Source of the DNA: Pseudanabaenaceae cyanobacterium SKYG29
GTDB lineage: Bacteria > Cyanobacteriota > Cyanobacteriia > Pseudanabaenales > Pseudanabaenaceae
Length of the DNA: 64,000 nt
Assembly (NCBI GenBank): GCA_025055675.1
Contig: JANWWT010000001.1
Span: forward strand, 186,001-250,000
Direction: 5' to 3'
Under the pieces are notes generated by a model. The model saw only the letters and a program-made list of their open reading frames with translations, had not been told where the DNA came from and did no database searches. Positions 1 to 11,200 of the stretch are shown here, piece after piece (the stretch's first letter is position 1; each line of letters begins with the position of its first letter). The translations under genes and the position numbers were made by a program.

Positions 1-2284
1 CCGAGACTCCCATCATATTCAGTACCTCTGCATAGTCAGGGGCAATTTCTAAGACTTTGCTACCTTGCTCTACTGCCTCTTGATAGTTGCCTTCTTCGTA
101 AGCCTGCAATGCTTTCTGTGCTAGTTTCAATGCTTCCTGCTGCTCATTCAATGCCTCTATAATTTGGCGAATTTCTACACTCGATCGTTTTAACTTTGTA
201 CTGAATATGTAGGGTGTAGGAGTGAACGATAAAAGACTATCTTTCACTTGGGCAATTACCCCTAGCCAATCCTTAGACTGGGCTTGCCGAAACAACCTAG
301 CAGTGGGATACCAGGGTGAGTCTGTCCGATCGAGCATCCACCGCCAGTCGGGCATAAAAGGTAATAAAACCCATACTTCTTTTGCCATTGCACCTGCTAG
401 ATGTGCCACCGCTGTATCAACGGAAATTACCAAATCTAAATGTTGGATAGCAGTAGCCGTATCAGCAAAGTCCTTCAATTCTTCTCGTAAATCAACTAAA
501 TTCAAAGTCTTCAGTAACTCAGCATCCTCCTCCTTCATGTCTTTTTGGAGGCTAAAAAACTGGATGTGATCCAACTCAAATAACTCCCGCAGAAAAGTCA
601 GAGGAATCGATCGTTTAGGTGATGTTTTATGGGTGAGACTACTGGCCCAGACTATCCCTACCTTTAGTTTATTCTTGCCATGGGTTGCAATCAAATCTGG
701 GATAGGAGAGTTGGGGTCATCAAGGGGGAACAAATAGGGAACGGAATTAGGAATTGTCTCCAGGCTTGTACCAACGGCTGCGGGGACAGATTGTAGAGGA
801 ATCCAGTAATCAAATTTGGGGCGGGGAAAGCCTTCGCTAATCAAAATGTCAATATCTTTGTAGGTGGCAAAAAGACGATGCAGTATCTTGGGACATTCAT
901 ACATAACTCTGCCACCTCTAGCTTTGATCAAACTGGCATAGCGGATGAACTGAATGCGATCGCCTATCCCTTGTTCATTGAGTAATAAAACTGTTTCTCC
1001 TGACAGTTCTCTGCCGTCCCATCGTGGTTCGTCGTAGCTGGGCTTCCCATTTTTTTCTATAAATTCTTTCATCTCCCAACGATATTCGTAGTACTGAAAT
1101 CCCTCTTTTATCCGCCCCTTCAGTAAGTAGGCCATGCCCAAGTGGAATCTCGCTTCAGGATAATTAGCGTCATTCTCTGCTGCTTTTTGATAGTTTTCGA
1201 TCGCAGCATCCACATCCCCCTTGCGCAGGTAAGCATTCCCCAAGTTATTGTGAGCAAGAGCGTAACCAGGCTGCACTGCTAGGGCTTTTTTGTAGGACTC
1301 GATCGCTTCTTCTAGGGCTTCTTGTTTCTGGAGGGCATTAGCCAGGTTAGCCAAAGCTTTGGCATTGTTGGGGTCTTCTTTGAGGAGTCTGTTGTAAACA
1401 TCAATGGCTGTCTCTAATTCATTCTTATCTTGCAGAGCATTACCGAGATTGTTAAGCGCATTTAGATTATCAGGGTCTAACTCTAACGCTTTATGACATA
1501 GAGCAATTGCCTCATCTAGTTCACCCTTTTCTTTCAGCAATAGAGCCAAGTTACCATAAGCATCCGCAAGATTGGGATTAATTTCAATCGCCTTCCTACA
1601 CTGTTCTATGCCTTCATCCAGTTTACCTATTTCCCTTAGTAAAACCCCTAAGTTACTGTAGGCATGGGCAAGGTTGGGCTGAATTTCGATCGCTTTTCTG
1701 TATTGTGCAATAGCTTCCTCATGTTTACCTGCCTGAGAAAGTAGTGCTCCGTAGTTGCAAAGAGTTTGGGGATTATCAGGTTGCAAAGATAGGGATTTTT
1801 CAAAATACTTAATCGCCAGCTCTGTTTCTTTTTGCTCAGCATAAACCACTGCCAAACTAGCTAGAGTATCGGCACGATCGGGATCAATTTCCAGGGACTT
1901 AGTCAGACATGTAATTGCTTGTGAAAAGTTTTTGAGAACGTAATAGGTCACACCTAAATCTGCCCAGGCTTGATAGGATTGTGGTTGCAAGTGGGTAGCA
2001 TGCTCTAGCAAAGGCAGGGCTTCCCCATGTTTGCCTACTTTCCACAGAAGTCTACCCAGTTCATGGTTAATTTCAAAACACTGAGGTGCTAGGTCTAATG
2101 CTTGTTGGTAAGTAGCTACTGCTTGATCATTTCTACCCAATTGTTCTAGGACATTTGCTTTGAGTCTGATTCCTTCCACATGATTTGGGTTGATACTAAT
2201 TAATTGCTCTAATTGCCGCAAACATTCTAACCATTCTTGCTGTTGATGGTGCTTAATTGCCAATTCCCAGTGTTGATTACTCAT
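1..2284 (-). CDS. TPR protein with glycosyltransferase-9-like domain (3' end outside window)
   Basis: The reading frame starts at ATG 2282-2284 and stays open to the window edge (761 codons seen), so the C-terminus is missing. Residues 1 to about 400 are tandem 34-residue tetratricopeptide repeats with the usual A-x-x-x-L-G-x-x-Y/A and P-D/N signatures. From about 400 to 690 the repeats stop and a domain follows that ends in a VDTAVAHLAGAM motif and a WRWMLDRTDSPWYP segment. These are typical of the heptosyltransferase-like (GT9) C-terminal part of cyanobacterial TPR proteins. Another TPR begins at about 715. The TPR part probably scaffolds protein contacts. Glycosyl transfer is inferred only from the domain resemblance. 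It is last in a same-strand run with two methyltransferases, which would suit modification of surface glycans or lipids. Confidence 0.75.
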   Translation of the reverse strand, partial: MSNQHWELAIKHHQQQEWLECLRQLEQLISINPNHVEGIRLKANVLEQLGRNDQAVATYQQALDLAPQCFEINHELGRLLWKVGKHGEALPLLEHATHLQPQSYQAWADLGVTYYVLKNFSQAITCLTKSLEIDPDRADTLASLAVVYAEQKETELAIKYFEKSLSLQPDNPQTLCNYGALLSQAGKHEEAIAQYRKAIEIQPNLAHAYSNLGVLLREIGKLDEGIEQCRKAIEINPNLADAYGNLALLLKEKGELDEAIALCHKALELDPDNLNALNNLGNALQDKNELETAIDVYNRLLKEDPNNAKALANLANALQKQEALEEAIESYKKALAVQPGYALAHNNLGNAYLRKGDVDAAIENYQKAAENDANYPEARFHLGMAYLLKGRIKEGFQYYEYRWEMKEFIEKNGKPSYDEPRWDGRELSGETVLLLNEQGIGDRIQFIRYASLIKARGGRVMYECPKILHRLFATYKDIDILISEGFPRPKFDYWIPLQSVPAAVGTSLETIPNSVPYLFPLDDPNSPIPDLIATHGKNKLKVGIVWASSLTHKTSPKRSIPLTFLRELFELDHIQFFSLQKDMKEEDAELLKTLNLVDLREELKDFADTATAIQHLDLVISVDTAVAHLAGAMAKEVWVLLPFMPDWRWMLDRTDSPWYPTARLFRQAQSKDWLGVIAQVKDSLLSFTPTPYIFSTKLKRSSVEIRQIIEALNEQQEALKLAQKALQAYEEGNYQEAVEQGSKVLEIAPDYAEVLNMMGVS

Positions 2285-2316
2285 TGCTTATACCCCACCT
2301 AAATTTAGAACTGTAA

Positions 2317-3015
2317 CTAAGTGCATTTCTCAGTAACATATACAGATTTCCCACTAAAAATTTGGGATTTACAGTTAATGTATTCATGCCACTCTATAGA
2401 GTTGTTATCCAAATTAAAATACTCAGTAACTGTCAACCTCGGCTCATCCTCCAATTCAACGTCAGTGTAAATTTCTTCTATACCCAAAGTTATGTCTAAA
2501 GAATCGATATTCATTTTCTGTTCTCTGTCAGCAAAAGTTTTGCTTAACCATTGGTCGGCATCATGTTGGCAACATCGTTCTACTCGAATAAAGCCTTGTT
2601 CAATTAACAGATATTCCTTGAGGGTAGGTATACTTTGATAGAATTGGAACTTGTCTGACCGATCGTAATCTGCTGTTGATGGGAACAGAACTTCAGCAAC
2701 TAGAATTGGATTAACTATAGTGTCTTTTATATCTTGGTACATTTGAATCGGTTTCCTAGCAACCATAACGCCAGGATAAGTAAATTCGTTGTAGGTAGGT
2801 ATAGCTAGTCCCTGATCTGCGACAAAGACCTGATAGATTCCCTTGGGTAATTTCAGCTTTAATGATATTGCCAAATTGAGGAGAATCTGATTGTAAGTAG
2901 GTGTTCCCCCTGGCATCGGTCTAATTATGCCATTAAGATATTCATGCCGATCGAGTGCCTCCCTTTCCCAATTTAGATATGTTTCTGCAGTGCAATCTGT
3001 TCTAACCATCTGCAT
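2317..3015 (-). CDS. Uma2-family (DUF820) PD-(D/E)xK nuclease-like protein, probably inactive
   Basis: A 232-residue member of the very abundant cyanobacterial Uma2/DUF820 family. The hallmark order is visible: RHEYLNG near residue 23, MPGGT, then a YP-x-V strand near residue 79, EVLFPSTADYDR near 108 and LKEYLLI near 132. The family normally reads YPDV and EVLSPST, with the Asp and Glu serving the nuclease fold. Here the Asp is Gly (YPGV) and the Ser is Phe, so catalysis is doubtful. The protein is about 40 residues longer than usual. Its tail (LTVTEYF...WHEYINCKSQ) looks like the N-terminus of a second Uma2 copy that is cut short. It starts 3 bp after the methyltransferase stop, so it is likely co-transcribed. 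The cellular role is unknown. Confidence 0.7.
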   Translation of the reverse strand: MQMVRTDCTAETYLNWEREALDRHEYLNGIIRPMPGGTPTYNQILLNLAISLKLKLPKGIYQVFVADQGLAIPTYNEFTYPGVMVARKPIQMYQDIKDTIVNPILVAEVLFPSTADYDRSDKFQFYQSIPTLKEYLLIEQGFIRVERCCQHDADQWLSKTFADREQKMNIDSLDITLGIEEIYTDVELEDEPRLTVTEYFNLDNNSIEWHEYINCKSQIFSGKSVYVTEKCT

Positions 3016-3018
3016 CGC

Positions 3019-4530
3019 CTAAACAGTTAAATTCGGACTGATACCCATAAAAGGCAGAAGCACATTAAACTGTCTCGCACTATTTTGAATTGCCAGTTTC
3101 ATTGTTTCCTGGGGTGTCAACTCTTTTTCATCTTTGGTCTGTACCTTAAGAGCTAGATTACGCTTCTGCATAATTTCTAACGCCTTTTGGGGAGCCTCGA
3201 TACCATGGTTGACAATACTCCACAGCATAACCGCATCTACCCAACCAATACAATGACCACTGCCCATCACAGGAGAAGCTAATGTCACTGAGGGCAAAAG
3301 ATCAGGAGCAGTGGTGACTACCTGACTAAGGGCATCACGATTGTAGGCAGAAATTGATGTCACGGGGCTAGGGGGAGTAACGATCGGGATTACTCTTCTG
3401 GCTGCCACTGCGTAGGTCAGAGCTTTGCGAATTTCGTGGCGGGGATAAGCCGATAGCTCAGGATGCTGGTATAGCTTCTCCAGTGTGCTAGGTGTTTGTA
3501 AGACCCTGAGTACAGTTGCCATCGGATCAACATTTAACCTCACTGCTGTACCTGCAAAATTGATGACTTGGTTCTGGTCTTGTCCCGGTAAAGCCACCAC
3601 TAATACTGACTCCAAGGGCTTCTCACTCCCCGCCGATCGGTTGGTCTTACAAAAAACATCAGTCCTACCCCCATTGACACAAATATAGTCCTTAATTGCT
3701 TCTACGCTAGCTCTTTCTCTCACACCACGAAACAATTCCCGCGATTCGATTGGCACAACCAGCTGGAGGTGATTGTAGAAAGGCTCTGCACTCCCCGCAT
3801 AGCGCAGTCCTCTCTGCTCTAGGAGTTGATTCATGTCCGCAAAATAGTAGGCTTTTCTAACATTACTGAGATAGTCATGGAGGAAGAGAGAAGTAGAAGA
3901 GTTGATCATGTTCTGGAGAAAGTCTTTGGCTGTGGGGGAAATTTCAAAATATCGCTTTTGGGTATTCAGAAAGCCCTTCAAAAACTCTTTTGTCAAAAGC
4001 ACTTTCTCTTCTGGCTCTCCCTCTAGCTGGTTGTAGTAATCACTGGCAAGACGACAAAGGGGGGGCTGAATAGCATGACCAGGCATTACCATGTAGTGCA
4101 GGTAAGCTAATCCCCCCTCCACCAAGTTATTCCCCATAAAATCTAAAACCGCATCCCTGGGAGCATCTGCCAACCAAGATAAAGTCCCACTTATAGCAAT
4201 GAAATGAAATTGAGGTAGGTTTCTGTCTTTTAATTCTGTGAAATTACTATGAACAAGTTTGACATTCTGTAGCCCTGTTGCTTCTGCCCGTGCTTGTGCC
4301 ATGCGGATATGATTGCTATTGAAATCCACACCCACAAACTCTGCATGGGGAAAAGCTGCTGCTAGTGTCAACAGAGTCAACCCAGGACCGCATCCCAGAT
4401 CACAGTAACGGAAAGGCTGAGATAGATCGATCGGGTCAAAGCCTGCCAATGCCGCTGTGTAATTCATTACAGGAGGAGCCTGCCGCGCATTAAAAGAGGC
4501 TATGTATTCAATGTCCGTGCGGTACTGCAT
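3019..4530 (-). CDS. Class I SAM-dependent methyltransferase with methyltransferase regulatory domain
   Basis: 503 residues. Residues about 35-150 form a Rossmann methyltransferase domain with the SAM-binding motif DLGCGPGLTLL, the acidic strand FVGVDFNSNHI and a motif IV-like region. The middle (about 190-290) and the C-terminal part match the layout of proteins carrying the methyltransferase regulatory domain, which is usually found with glycan- or lipid-modifying enzymes in cyanobacteria. The substrate cannot be read from the sequence. The start lies 1 bp after the stop of the upstream methyltransferase, a sign of translational coupling, and a TPR/glycosyltransferase-like gene lies downstream. 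The family call is secure; the pathway is inferred from neighbours only. Confidence 0.8.
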   Translation of the reverse strand: MQYRTDIEYIASFNARQAPPVMNYTAALAGFDPIDLSQPFRYCDLGCGPGLTLLTLAAAFPHAEFVGVDFNSNHIRMAQARAEATGLQNVKLVHSNFTELKDRNLPQFHFIAISGTLSWLADAPRDAVLDFMGNNLVEGGLAYLHYMVMPGHAIQPPLCRLASDYYNQLEGEPEEKVLLTKEFLKGFLNTQKRYFEISPTAKDFLQNMINSSTSLFLHDYLSNVRKAYYFADMNQLLEQRGLRYAGSAEPFYNHLQLVVPIESRELFRGVRERASVEAIKDYICVNGGRTDVFCKTNRSAGSEKPLESVLVVALPGQDQNQVINFAGTAVRLNVDPMATVLRVLQTPSTLEKLYQHPELSAYPRHEIRKALTYAVAARRVIPIVTPPSPVTSISAYNRDALSQVVTTAPDLLPSVTLASPVMGSGHCIGWVDAVMLWSIVNHGIEAPQKALEIMQKRNLALKVQTKDEKELTPQETMKLAIQNSARQFNVLLPFMGISPNLTV

Positions 4531-4531
4531 A

Positions 4532-5158
4532 TCAAATTTTGGTTGCGGTGAACGCCCAGTAGGTGTCTGGTCCAGCCATTGTAGCCAGATTTACATCATA
4601 TACGTTCTTGATAACAAATCCCGATCGGTTAATCAGAGAAACCCACATAGACTTATCCAAAACACTGTAGTGGTTGGGGTTATTTTCATGGTGACAACTG
4701 GTGTTAGGAGCTGGCACTTCCACATATAGAAAGCCTTGAGGTTTTAGAACTCTGTAGAATTCACTAAGAGTAAAGAAAGGAAATATACTATGTTCTAAAC
4801 AACGGCGACACCAGATCAACTGAAATTCCCCGTCTGCAAAGTCCAAGAAGGACTGATCCATTGAGCGGACATCAAAACCTCTTTCTTGACAAACTTTTAC
4901 GTCCTCAGGATTTAAGGTTATGCCTACGGCTGTTAGCCCTTCTGCCTGAAAAATTTCTAAGGCTACCCCCTGCCCGCATCCCACGTCCAAAATCTTCCAG
5001 TCTGCTGCTACTTCAGCTTCTATCTTCACCCTCTCCCACATTTGTCTGGTAATTTGGGAGTGCAATTGTGTGGGCGGTTCTGGATAGGTTTGCTGCGCTA
5101 TCTTGTCAAGGAAACTTTCCAACTTTTGAATATCGATCGGTTTAAGTTTCATCGCCAT
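4532..5158 (-). CDS. Class I SAM-dependent methyltransferase
   Basis: 208 residues with a compact methyltransferase fold: ILDVGCGQGVALEIF (motif I, near residue 57), a short acidic motif II region, and LIWCRRCLEHS near residue 115, where the LEH signature is typical of the methyltransf_11/23 type. No extra domains are visible. Length and motifs are normal, so it is probably active on a small molecule or glycan precursor, but the substrate is not identifiable. It begins just downstream of the terminator that follows the giant adhesin gene and is tightly coupled to the second methyltransferase (1 bp gap), so the two may act in one pathway. Confidence 0.78.
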   Translation of the reverse strand: MAMKLKPIDIQKLESFLDKIAQQTYPEPPTQLHSQITRQMWERVKIEAEVAADWKILDVGCGQGVALEIFQAEGLTAVGITLNPEDVKVCQERGFDVRSMDQSFLDFADGEFQLIWCRRCLEHSIFPFFTLSEFYRVLKPQGFLYVEVPAPNTSCHHENNPNHYSVLDKSMWVSLINRSGFVIKNVYDVNLATMAGPDTYWAFTATKI

Positions 5159-5166
5159 TTTCCTAG

Positions 5167-5197
5167 GAAAAAGAGCCAGAGGTTAACCCCTGGCTCT
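5167..5197 (-). terminator. Rho-independent terminator of the giant adhesin gene
   Basis: An 8-bp perfect inverted repeat (5172-5179 with 5190-5197, arms AGAGCCAG/CTGGCTCT) with a further GTTAAC inner palindrome. It is followed on the minus strand by a run of five T residues. It lies just after the stop of the 3,695-residue gene and before the next same-strand gene. Confidence 0.8.
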
Positions 5198-5209
5198 AGT
5201 TTAACTTAC

Positions 5210-8200
5210 CTAGCTAATTCCCGTACCTCTAGTGGGAATGGTGACCCGCTCTTGGGAACGCCCAATTCTCACATAGTGATCAAAGGCACTGCGGAATTCA
5301 CCCCTAGCAATGGCTGTTGCCACATCAGGATAGAGGGAGAGATAGAATTGGGTGTCGAACATCGGTCCTGGGTCACGGTTTTCAAACTGCCCGATCTTAG
5401 TAAAGTGCTCTAACCCATTCTTGAACTCCCCTCTAGCCACAGCTGCCCTCACATCGGGGTTATTTTGCAGGTAGTAGCCCTCATCAAAAGCTGGTAGAGG
5501 TGGATTCTCTGCCTTGGGTCGCCGTTGCTCGAACATACCCTTACGGATAAAGTGCTCGAAGGGACTGCGGAAACCACCATCACGGATTTCTTGCTCTACC
5601 CCAGGATTAATGCGCAGGTACTCGCTGGCAATAAAGTTCGGGGATGGCTGCAAGCCCGCCTGTAATCCAACCTTGATGAAGTGGTCAAACGCCGATCGGA
5701 ACTGTCCAGAGGATACTGCTTGCGCTGCACTCGGATTCTGTCTCAGGTAGAATGCTGGGTCAAACAGTTCGCTGGGAGCACGGTTCTCAAATTGCCCCAC
5801 TAGGATGAAGTGTTCGAAGGCACTCTTGAACCGCCCTTGCTGAATGAGTTCCTTGACGATCGAGTTGCGATACAGGTAGTAGCCCTCATCAAACAGTAGC
5901 AGACGCGGATCAGCATTTTGGTACTGCCCCACCTTGATGAAGTGATCAAACAGGGAGCTAAACTGACCACGCTGTACTGCTGCTACCGCTTGGGGATTGT
6001 ACTGCCTGTAAACCTCCTCATCGTAGAGCAAGCTAGGCTGTAGACCTCTAAACTGCCCCACCTTCAGGTAGTGGTCTTCCGCATCGCGGAACTCACCCCT
6101 ACGAATAGCACTGGCAACATCAGGGTTGCGGCTGAGGTAGAAGGCACTGTCCACATAATCAGACACTGTGTTCAGACCACTTCTCGTACCATTCTGGAGA
6201 GCCTGATCTAGCGGGAGGATAATCGGCGGCACAATGCGCTCAGGAGCCACAGCAGTCACGATCGGGATGGAGTTATTGACAGTAACGAGAGTTGTGGTCA
6301 GCAACTGACGATTGCCAGGAGTTGTGAAGGATACCGTACCCAAGTTAGCACTGTAAGGGCCACCATAGCTAATGTTCCTTGTGTCTGTGGGGAACGGTGT
6401 AGCAAATGCCCCCGAGACAATGTTAGGTGTGCTGGGGCTAGTGAAGTTGACCGTTGCCGAGAAGATAGTCCGTGGGTTCAAGCTAGCAATCACAGGGAAC
6501 GTGACGATACCAGTGACAGGGTCATAGAACCCATTGTTAGACACCCTGACATTAGTCAAACCAGGGGGAACAATTGTTTGTACCTTCACATCCCGTGCCA
6601 CTTCATTACTGTTGTTGACTGTGGTGATGTTGTAGGTCACCTGCGTATTGGGTGGAATCACACGGAAGTCCACCTCGTTGAGTACCGTTACAGGCTGATT
6701 GGGATCAAGAGTGAGACGGTCTTCAAAGCGACCCACCCGCACAAAGTGGTCAAAGGCACTGCGATATTCCCCTCTTCTAACGGCAGCAGCAACATCGGGA
6801 TAGCGTTCCAGGTAGAACTTGGGATCGAAGAACGGACTGGGTCGTCTGCCTTCAAACTGCCCAAAGCGAGTGAAGTGCTCCAAGCCGTTGACAAATCTAC
6901 CTTGCTCTACAGCCGTCTTCACATCAGGGTTAGTCATTAGGTAGTAGCCCTCATCATAGAGCTGCAGGCGCGGTGGACGGAATTCAAACTGACCACGACG
7001 CAGGTAGTGTTCAAAGGCACTGCGGAATTTACCTTGTCTGATCAACTCAGCTACATCAGGGTTAGCAGCTAGGTACTTGCCACTATCAAACAGAGGCGTA
7101 GCATCTAGACCTGCTAGCAATCCCACCTTGATGAAGTGTTCAAAGGCAGACTTGAACCGACCTGATGCCAACTCGTCACGTACCTGTGGATTCCGTAACA
7201 AGTAGTAGTCTTGGTCAAACAACAGGCTTGGGTTGCGCCCCTCGAATTGCCCTACCTCCATGTAGTGGTCAAAGGGTGTGCGGAATTCACCTCTCTTGAT
7301 TGCCTCTTCTACCACGGAGTTGCGGAAAGTGTAGAAGCCAGGGTCAAACAGCAGCTGACGGGGATCACGCCAGTCATACTGACCCTTCTGGATGAAGAAC
7401 TCAAACAAAGATCGGAATTCACCTCTCCGCACTGCTTCTACCGCATCAGGGTTGTAGAGAGCAAAGACTTCGGGATCAAAGAGGTTGCTGGGCATTCTGT
7501 TCTGGAATTGTCCCACCTTCAAGAAGTGATCCAAGGGATCAGTGAAACGTCCATCGATCGATGCCTGCGGGAAAACAATCCCTAGCTGCCTTGCCAGATC
7601 AGGGAATAGAGCAGCCACATCAGGGTTGTTCTTCAGGTAGAACACCACATCGAAGAAGTCCACGATCGTATTCAGACCATTAGTGAGAATGCCATCCCGA
7701 TCGAACTGATTCTGCACAAAGATGTCTAGGTTCAGAAGATTGACCAGGCGGGGGTCAAAGTAGTAGTCCACAAAGGTAGCACCATTGGGAGCTGTAGTTC
7801 CTCCTTCAGGTCTGGGATCAAGTTGAAGAGCAGTAGGCGGAATATCCAACGGTGGGATAAACGGAGCAGGTGTAGGTGTAGGCGTAGCGATCGGGGTCAC
7901 TACAGTACTGGGAGTAGGTGTTGGCGTAGGCGTAGGAGTTGGTGTGGGAGTAGGAGTCGGTGTGGGAGTAGGTGCTGGGGTAGGTGCAGGAGTCGGCGCG
8001 GGAGTAGGTGTTGGCGTAGGCGTAGGAGTCGGTGTGGGAGTAGGTGTGGCTAGATCATCGTTAACAATTACACCAATCGCTTGAGTTTGTGCTGTCAAAG
8101 TAGCCTGTAAGCCAGGAACAGTTACTGGAGTACCTGTAATCCTCACGAAGAAGTTTTCGTCTGGTTCAATCTCAGTATCTCCATTCACTGTGACTGTAAT

Positions 8201-11200
8201 TGGGTTACTTGCCAGGCTTCCAGCAGGGATCACAACAGTACCGCTGTTAGCCACAAAGTCAGACCCACCTGTAGCAGAACCATTTGCCACATTGTAGGTA
8301 ATAGTAATTGGCTGAGCTGCAGTCTGAGTTAGAGTTACGGAGTAAATGAAACTAGAGGTATTGGTGCCACTATTGCCCTCAACAGCAGTAATAGAACCAC
8401 TAATACCAACTCCTACTGCATCATCATCCTGAATAACCCCAGTTGCTACTGACTGTCCTACAGGTACATTTGCTCCGGTGATGTTGACTGTGAAGTTTTC
8501 ATTCCCCTCTGGAATGCCATCATTGGTTACTGTTACGGTTACTAACGCGATCGTTTGACCAGGAGCGATCGTTACAGTGGCAGTTACAGGGGTAAAGTCA
8601 TTTGCACCTGCTGTACCTGTCTGGGTTTGATATGTTACAACCACCGGCTGAACAACTGGCCCATCCAGACTGATGGTGTAAACAAAACTACTTGTGCTTT
8701 CTGGTAAAGTCAGCACCCCAGGCACAATCGTTACACCAGCATCATCATTGATAATTACCCCTGTTGCTTGGGTTTGTAGTGTAAATGTCGGTTGCACTCC
8801 CAAACCACTGGTAGGCACACCTAGCAAGTTCACCAGGAAGTTTTCATTCGGTTCAGCAATCGTGTCTCCACTCACTGTTACCGTGATAGGCGAGCTACCA
8901 ATACTACCTGCAGGGATGACCACAGTACCACTATTTGCTACGTAGTCCTGAGTGGAGCTGGCAGGATTGCCCATGCCATCACTGGTACTGAAGCTGACAG
9001 TTACGGGTTGAGCTACCGTCTGAGTCAAGGTTACAGAGTAGATAAAGCTACTGGTATTTACTCCACTATTGCCTTCAAGAGCACTAATCAAACCGCTCAG
9101 ACCAACTCCCACAGGTATGAAGTCATTGTCTACAATCACACCCGTAGCCTGGGTTTGAGTGGTAAAGGTCACAGCCAAACCAGGAGCACTAATCGGTGTA
9201 CCAGTCAGATTGACAAAGAAGTTTTCATCAAATTCAGGCACCGTATCGCCAGAAGCAGTAACCGTCACAGGAGCACCGATCGAGCCTGCAGGAATCACTA
9301 CCGTACCAGTATTAGGCAGGAAGTCTTCACTTACCATAGCCGTACCACTTGCAGTAGTGAAGCTGACAGTTACGGGTTGGGCAGCTGTCTGGGTCAGAGT
9401 AATGGAGTAGACAAAGCTAGTGCTATCCGTGCCACTATCGAGTTCAGTAGCAGAGATCAGACCACTTAGACCAACACCCAAGGGGTCATTGTCTTGAATG
9501 ATACCAGTTGCCAAGGTTGTACCCAGCATGGCGTTAGTGCCATTGAGTTGGACTGTGAAGTTTTCTGTGCCTTCAGGGATAGAGTCATTGATAACAGTCA
9601 CAGTCACAGGTAGTACGGATTGACCAGGTGCAAAGGTAATTACTCCACTGGGAATGTCATTAAAGTCTACCCCTGCCATCGCTGTCCCAGAATTGGTCTG
9701 GTAGGTAACAACGATCGGGACGTTAGCAGTTTGACTCAGACTTACGTTGTAGACAAAGGCAGTGTTACTTTCTAGTTGCGATACAGTCCCAGGCAATAGG
9801 TTAACGATCGGTGTGTCATTATCTCTAATTACCCCCTGTGCCTGTGTAATTCCAGGCGGCACACTGGCTCCAATAATCCTGACTGTGAAGGTTTCATCTG
9901 GCTCCAGTTGGTTGTCATCAATTACAGTCACAGTGATAGGAACAGCAACCTGTCCCTGGGGAATCACAACTATCGCTAAGGGATTTGGTTCAAAGTCGGG
10001 TCCGCCAATCGCTGTACCGTTGATTACCTGATAGGTCACTGTGACATCACCAGCGGCTGGCTGGTTAAGAGTGATCGTGTAAACAAAGGCAGTGTTGCTC
10101 TCAAGCTGGGATACCGTGATAGGAATGAGATTGACCCCAGGGCTATCGTTGTCAACAATCACACCTGTAGCCTGTGTTTCAGGCGTAAAAGTAACATTCA
10201 AGCCCATTACACTTAGAGGAGTTCCAGTTAGATTCACAAAGAAGTCTTCGTTGCCTTCAATTACGTCATCTCCCAGTGCCGTAATAGTCAGCAATGTTCC
10301 GAGGTTATTAGCAGGAATCACTACTGTCCCCATACTGGTGACATAATCCATCCCTGCAGTTGCCATCCCATCAGCGGTAGAGAAGCTCACTGTTATGGGC
10401 TCTGCTGCTTGCTTGGTCAAAGTTACAGAGTAGACAAAGCTCATAGTGTCTTGAGCTGGACTGTTTAGTTCCACAGCAGATATTAGTCCGCTGAGTCCAA
10501 CACCTACAGGGTCATTGTCTTGAATGATTCCCGTTGCCGTACCCTGATTAATCATGGCATTGGAACCAATCAGGTTAATCGTGAATTCCTCATCTCCTTC
10601 AGGTAGATTGTCATCAACAACTGTAACAGTAACTAAAGCCAAGCTTTGACCAGGATCAATGGTTAGGGCGGTAGGTGGAATCACCATGAAGTCTGTGCCT
10701 GGTGTAGCACTGCCCACTGCTCCGGTTTGATAGGTAACAACTACTGGATTAGAGTTTGTTTGATCCAAAACGATCGAGTAGACAAAGGCGGTCATACTCT
10801 CTGGTTGTGTTACAGGGCTAGGCACGATCGATATGCCTGGCAAATCATCATTGATGATTACCCCTGCAGCCTGAGTTTGAGTGGTGAAGGAAACTAGCAA
10901 TCCAGGAGCACTAACTGGCATACCGATAAGCTGGACAAAGAAGTTCTCATCAGGCTCGATCATTGTGTCACCGCTGACAGTAACTGTGATCGGGTTACTT
11001 ACCAGTGCACCTGCTGGAATGACCACAGTGCCCATATTCGCGACATAGTCTTCTGTGGATAGAGCACTACCATTGGCAGTCTGGTATGTAACTGTAATCG
11101 GCTCTGAGGCTGTTTGACCAAGGGTGACGGAGTAGATGAAGCTAGTAGTATTGATACCACTGTTTCCTTCCAAAGCCGTGATGGTACCACTGATACCAAC

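Noticed and set aside
222-569. Plus-strand open frame of 115 codons
   Set aside because: It is antisense to the TPR/glycosyltransferase-like gene, whose frame is open across the whole region.
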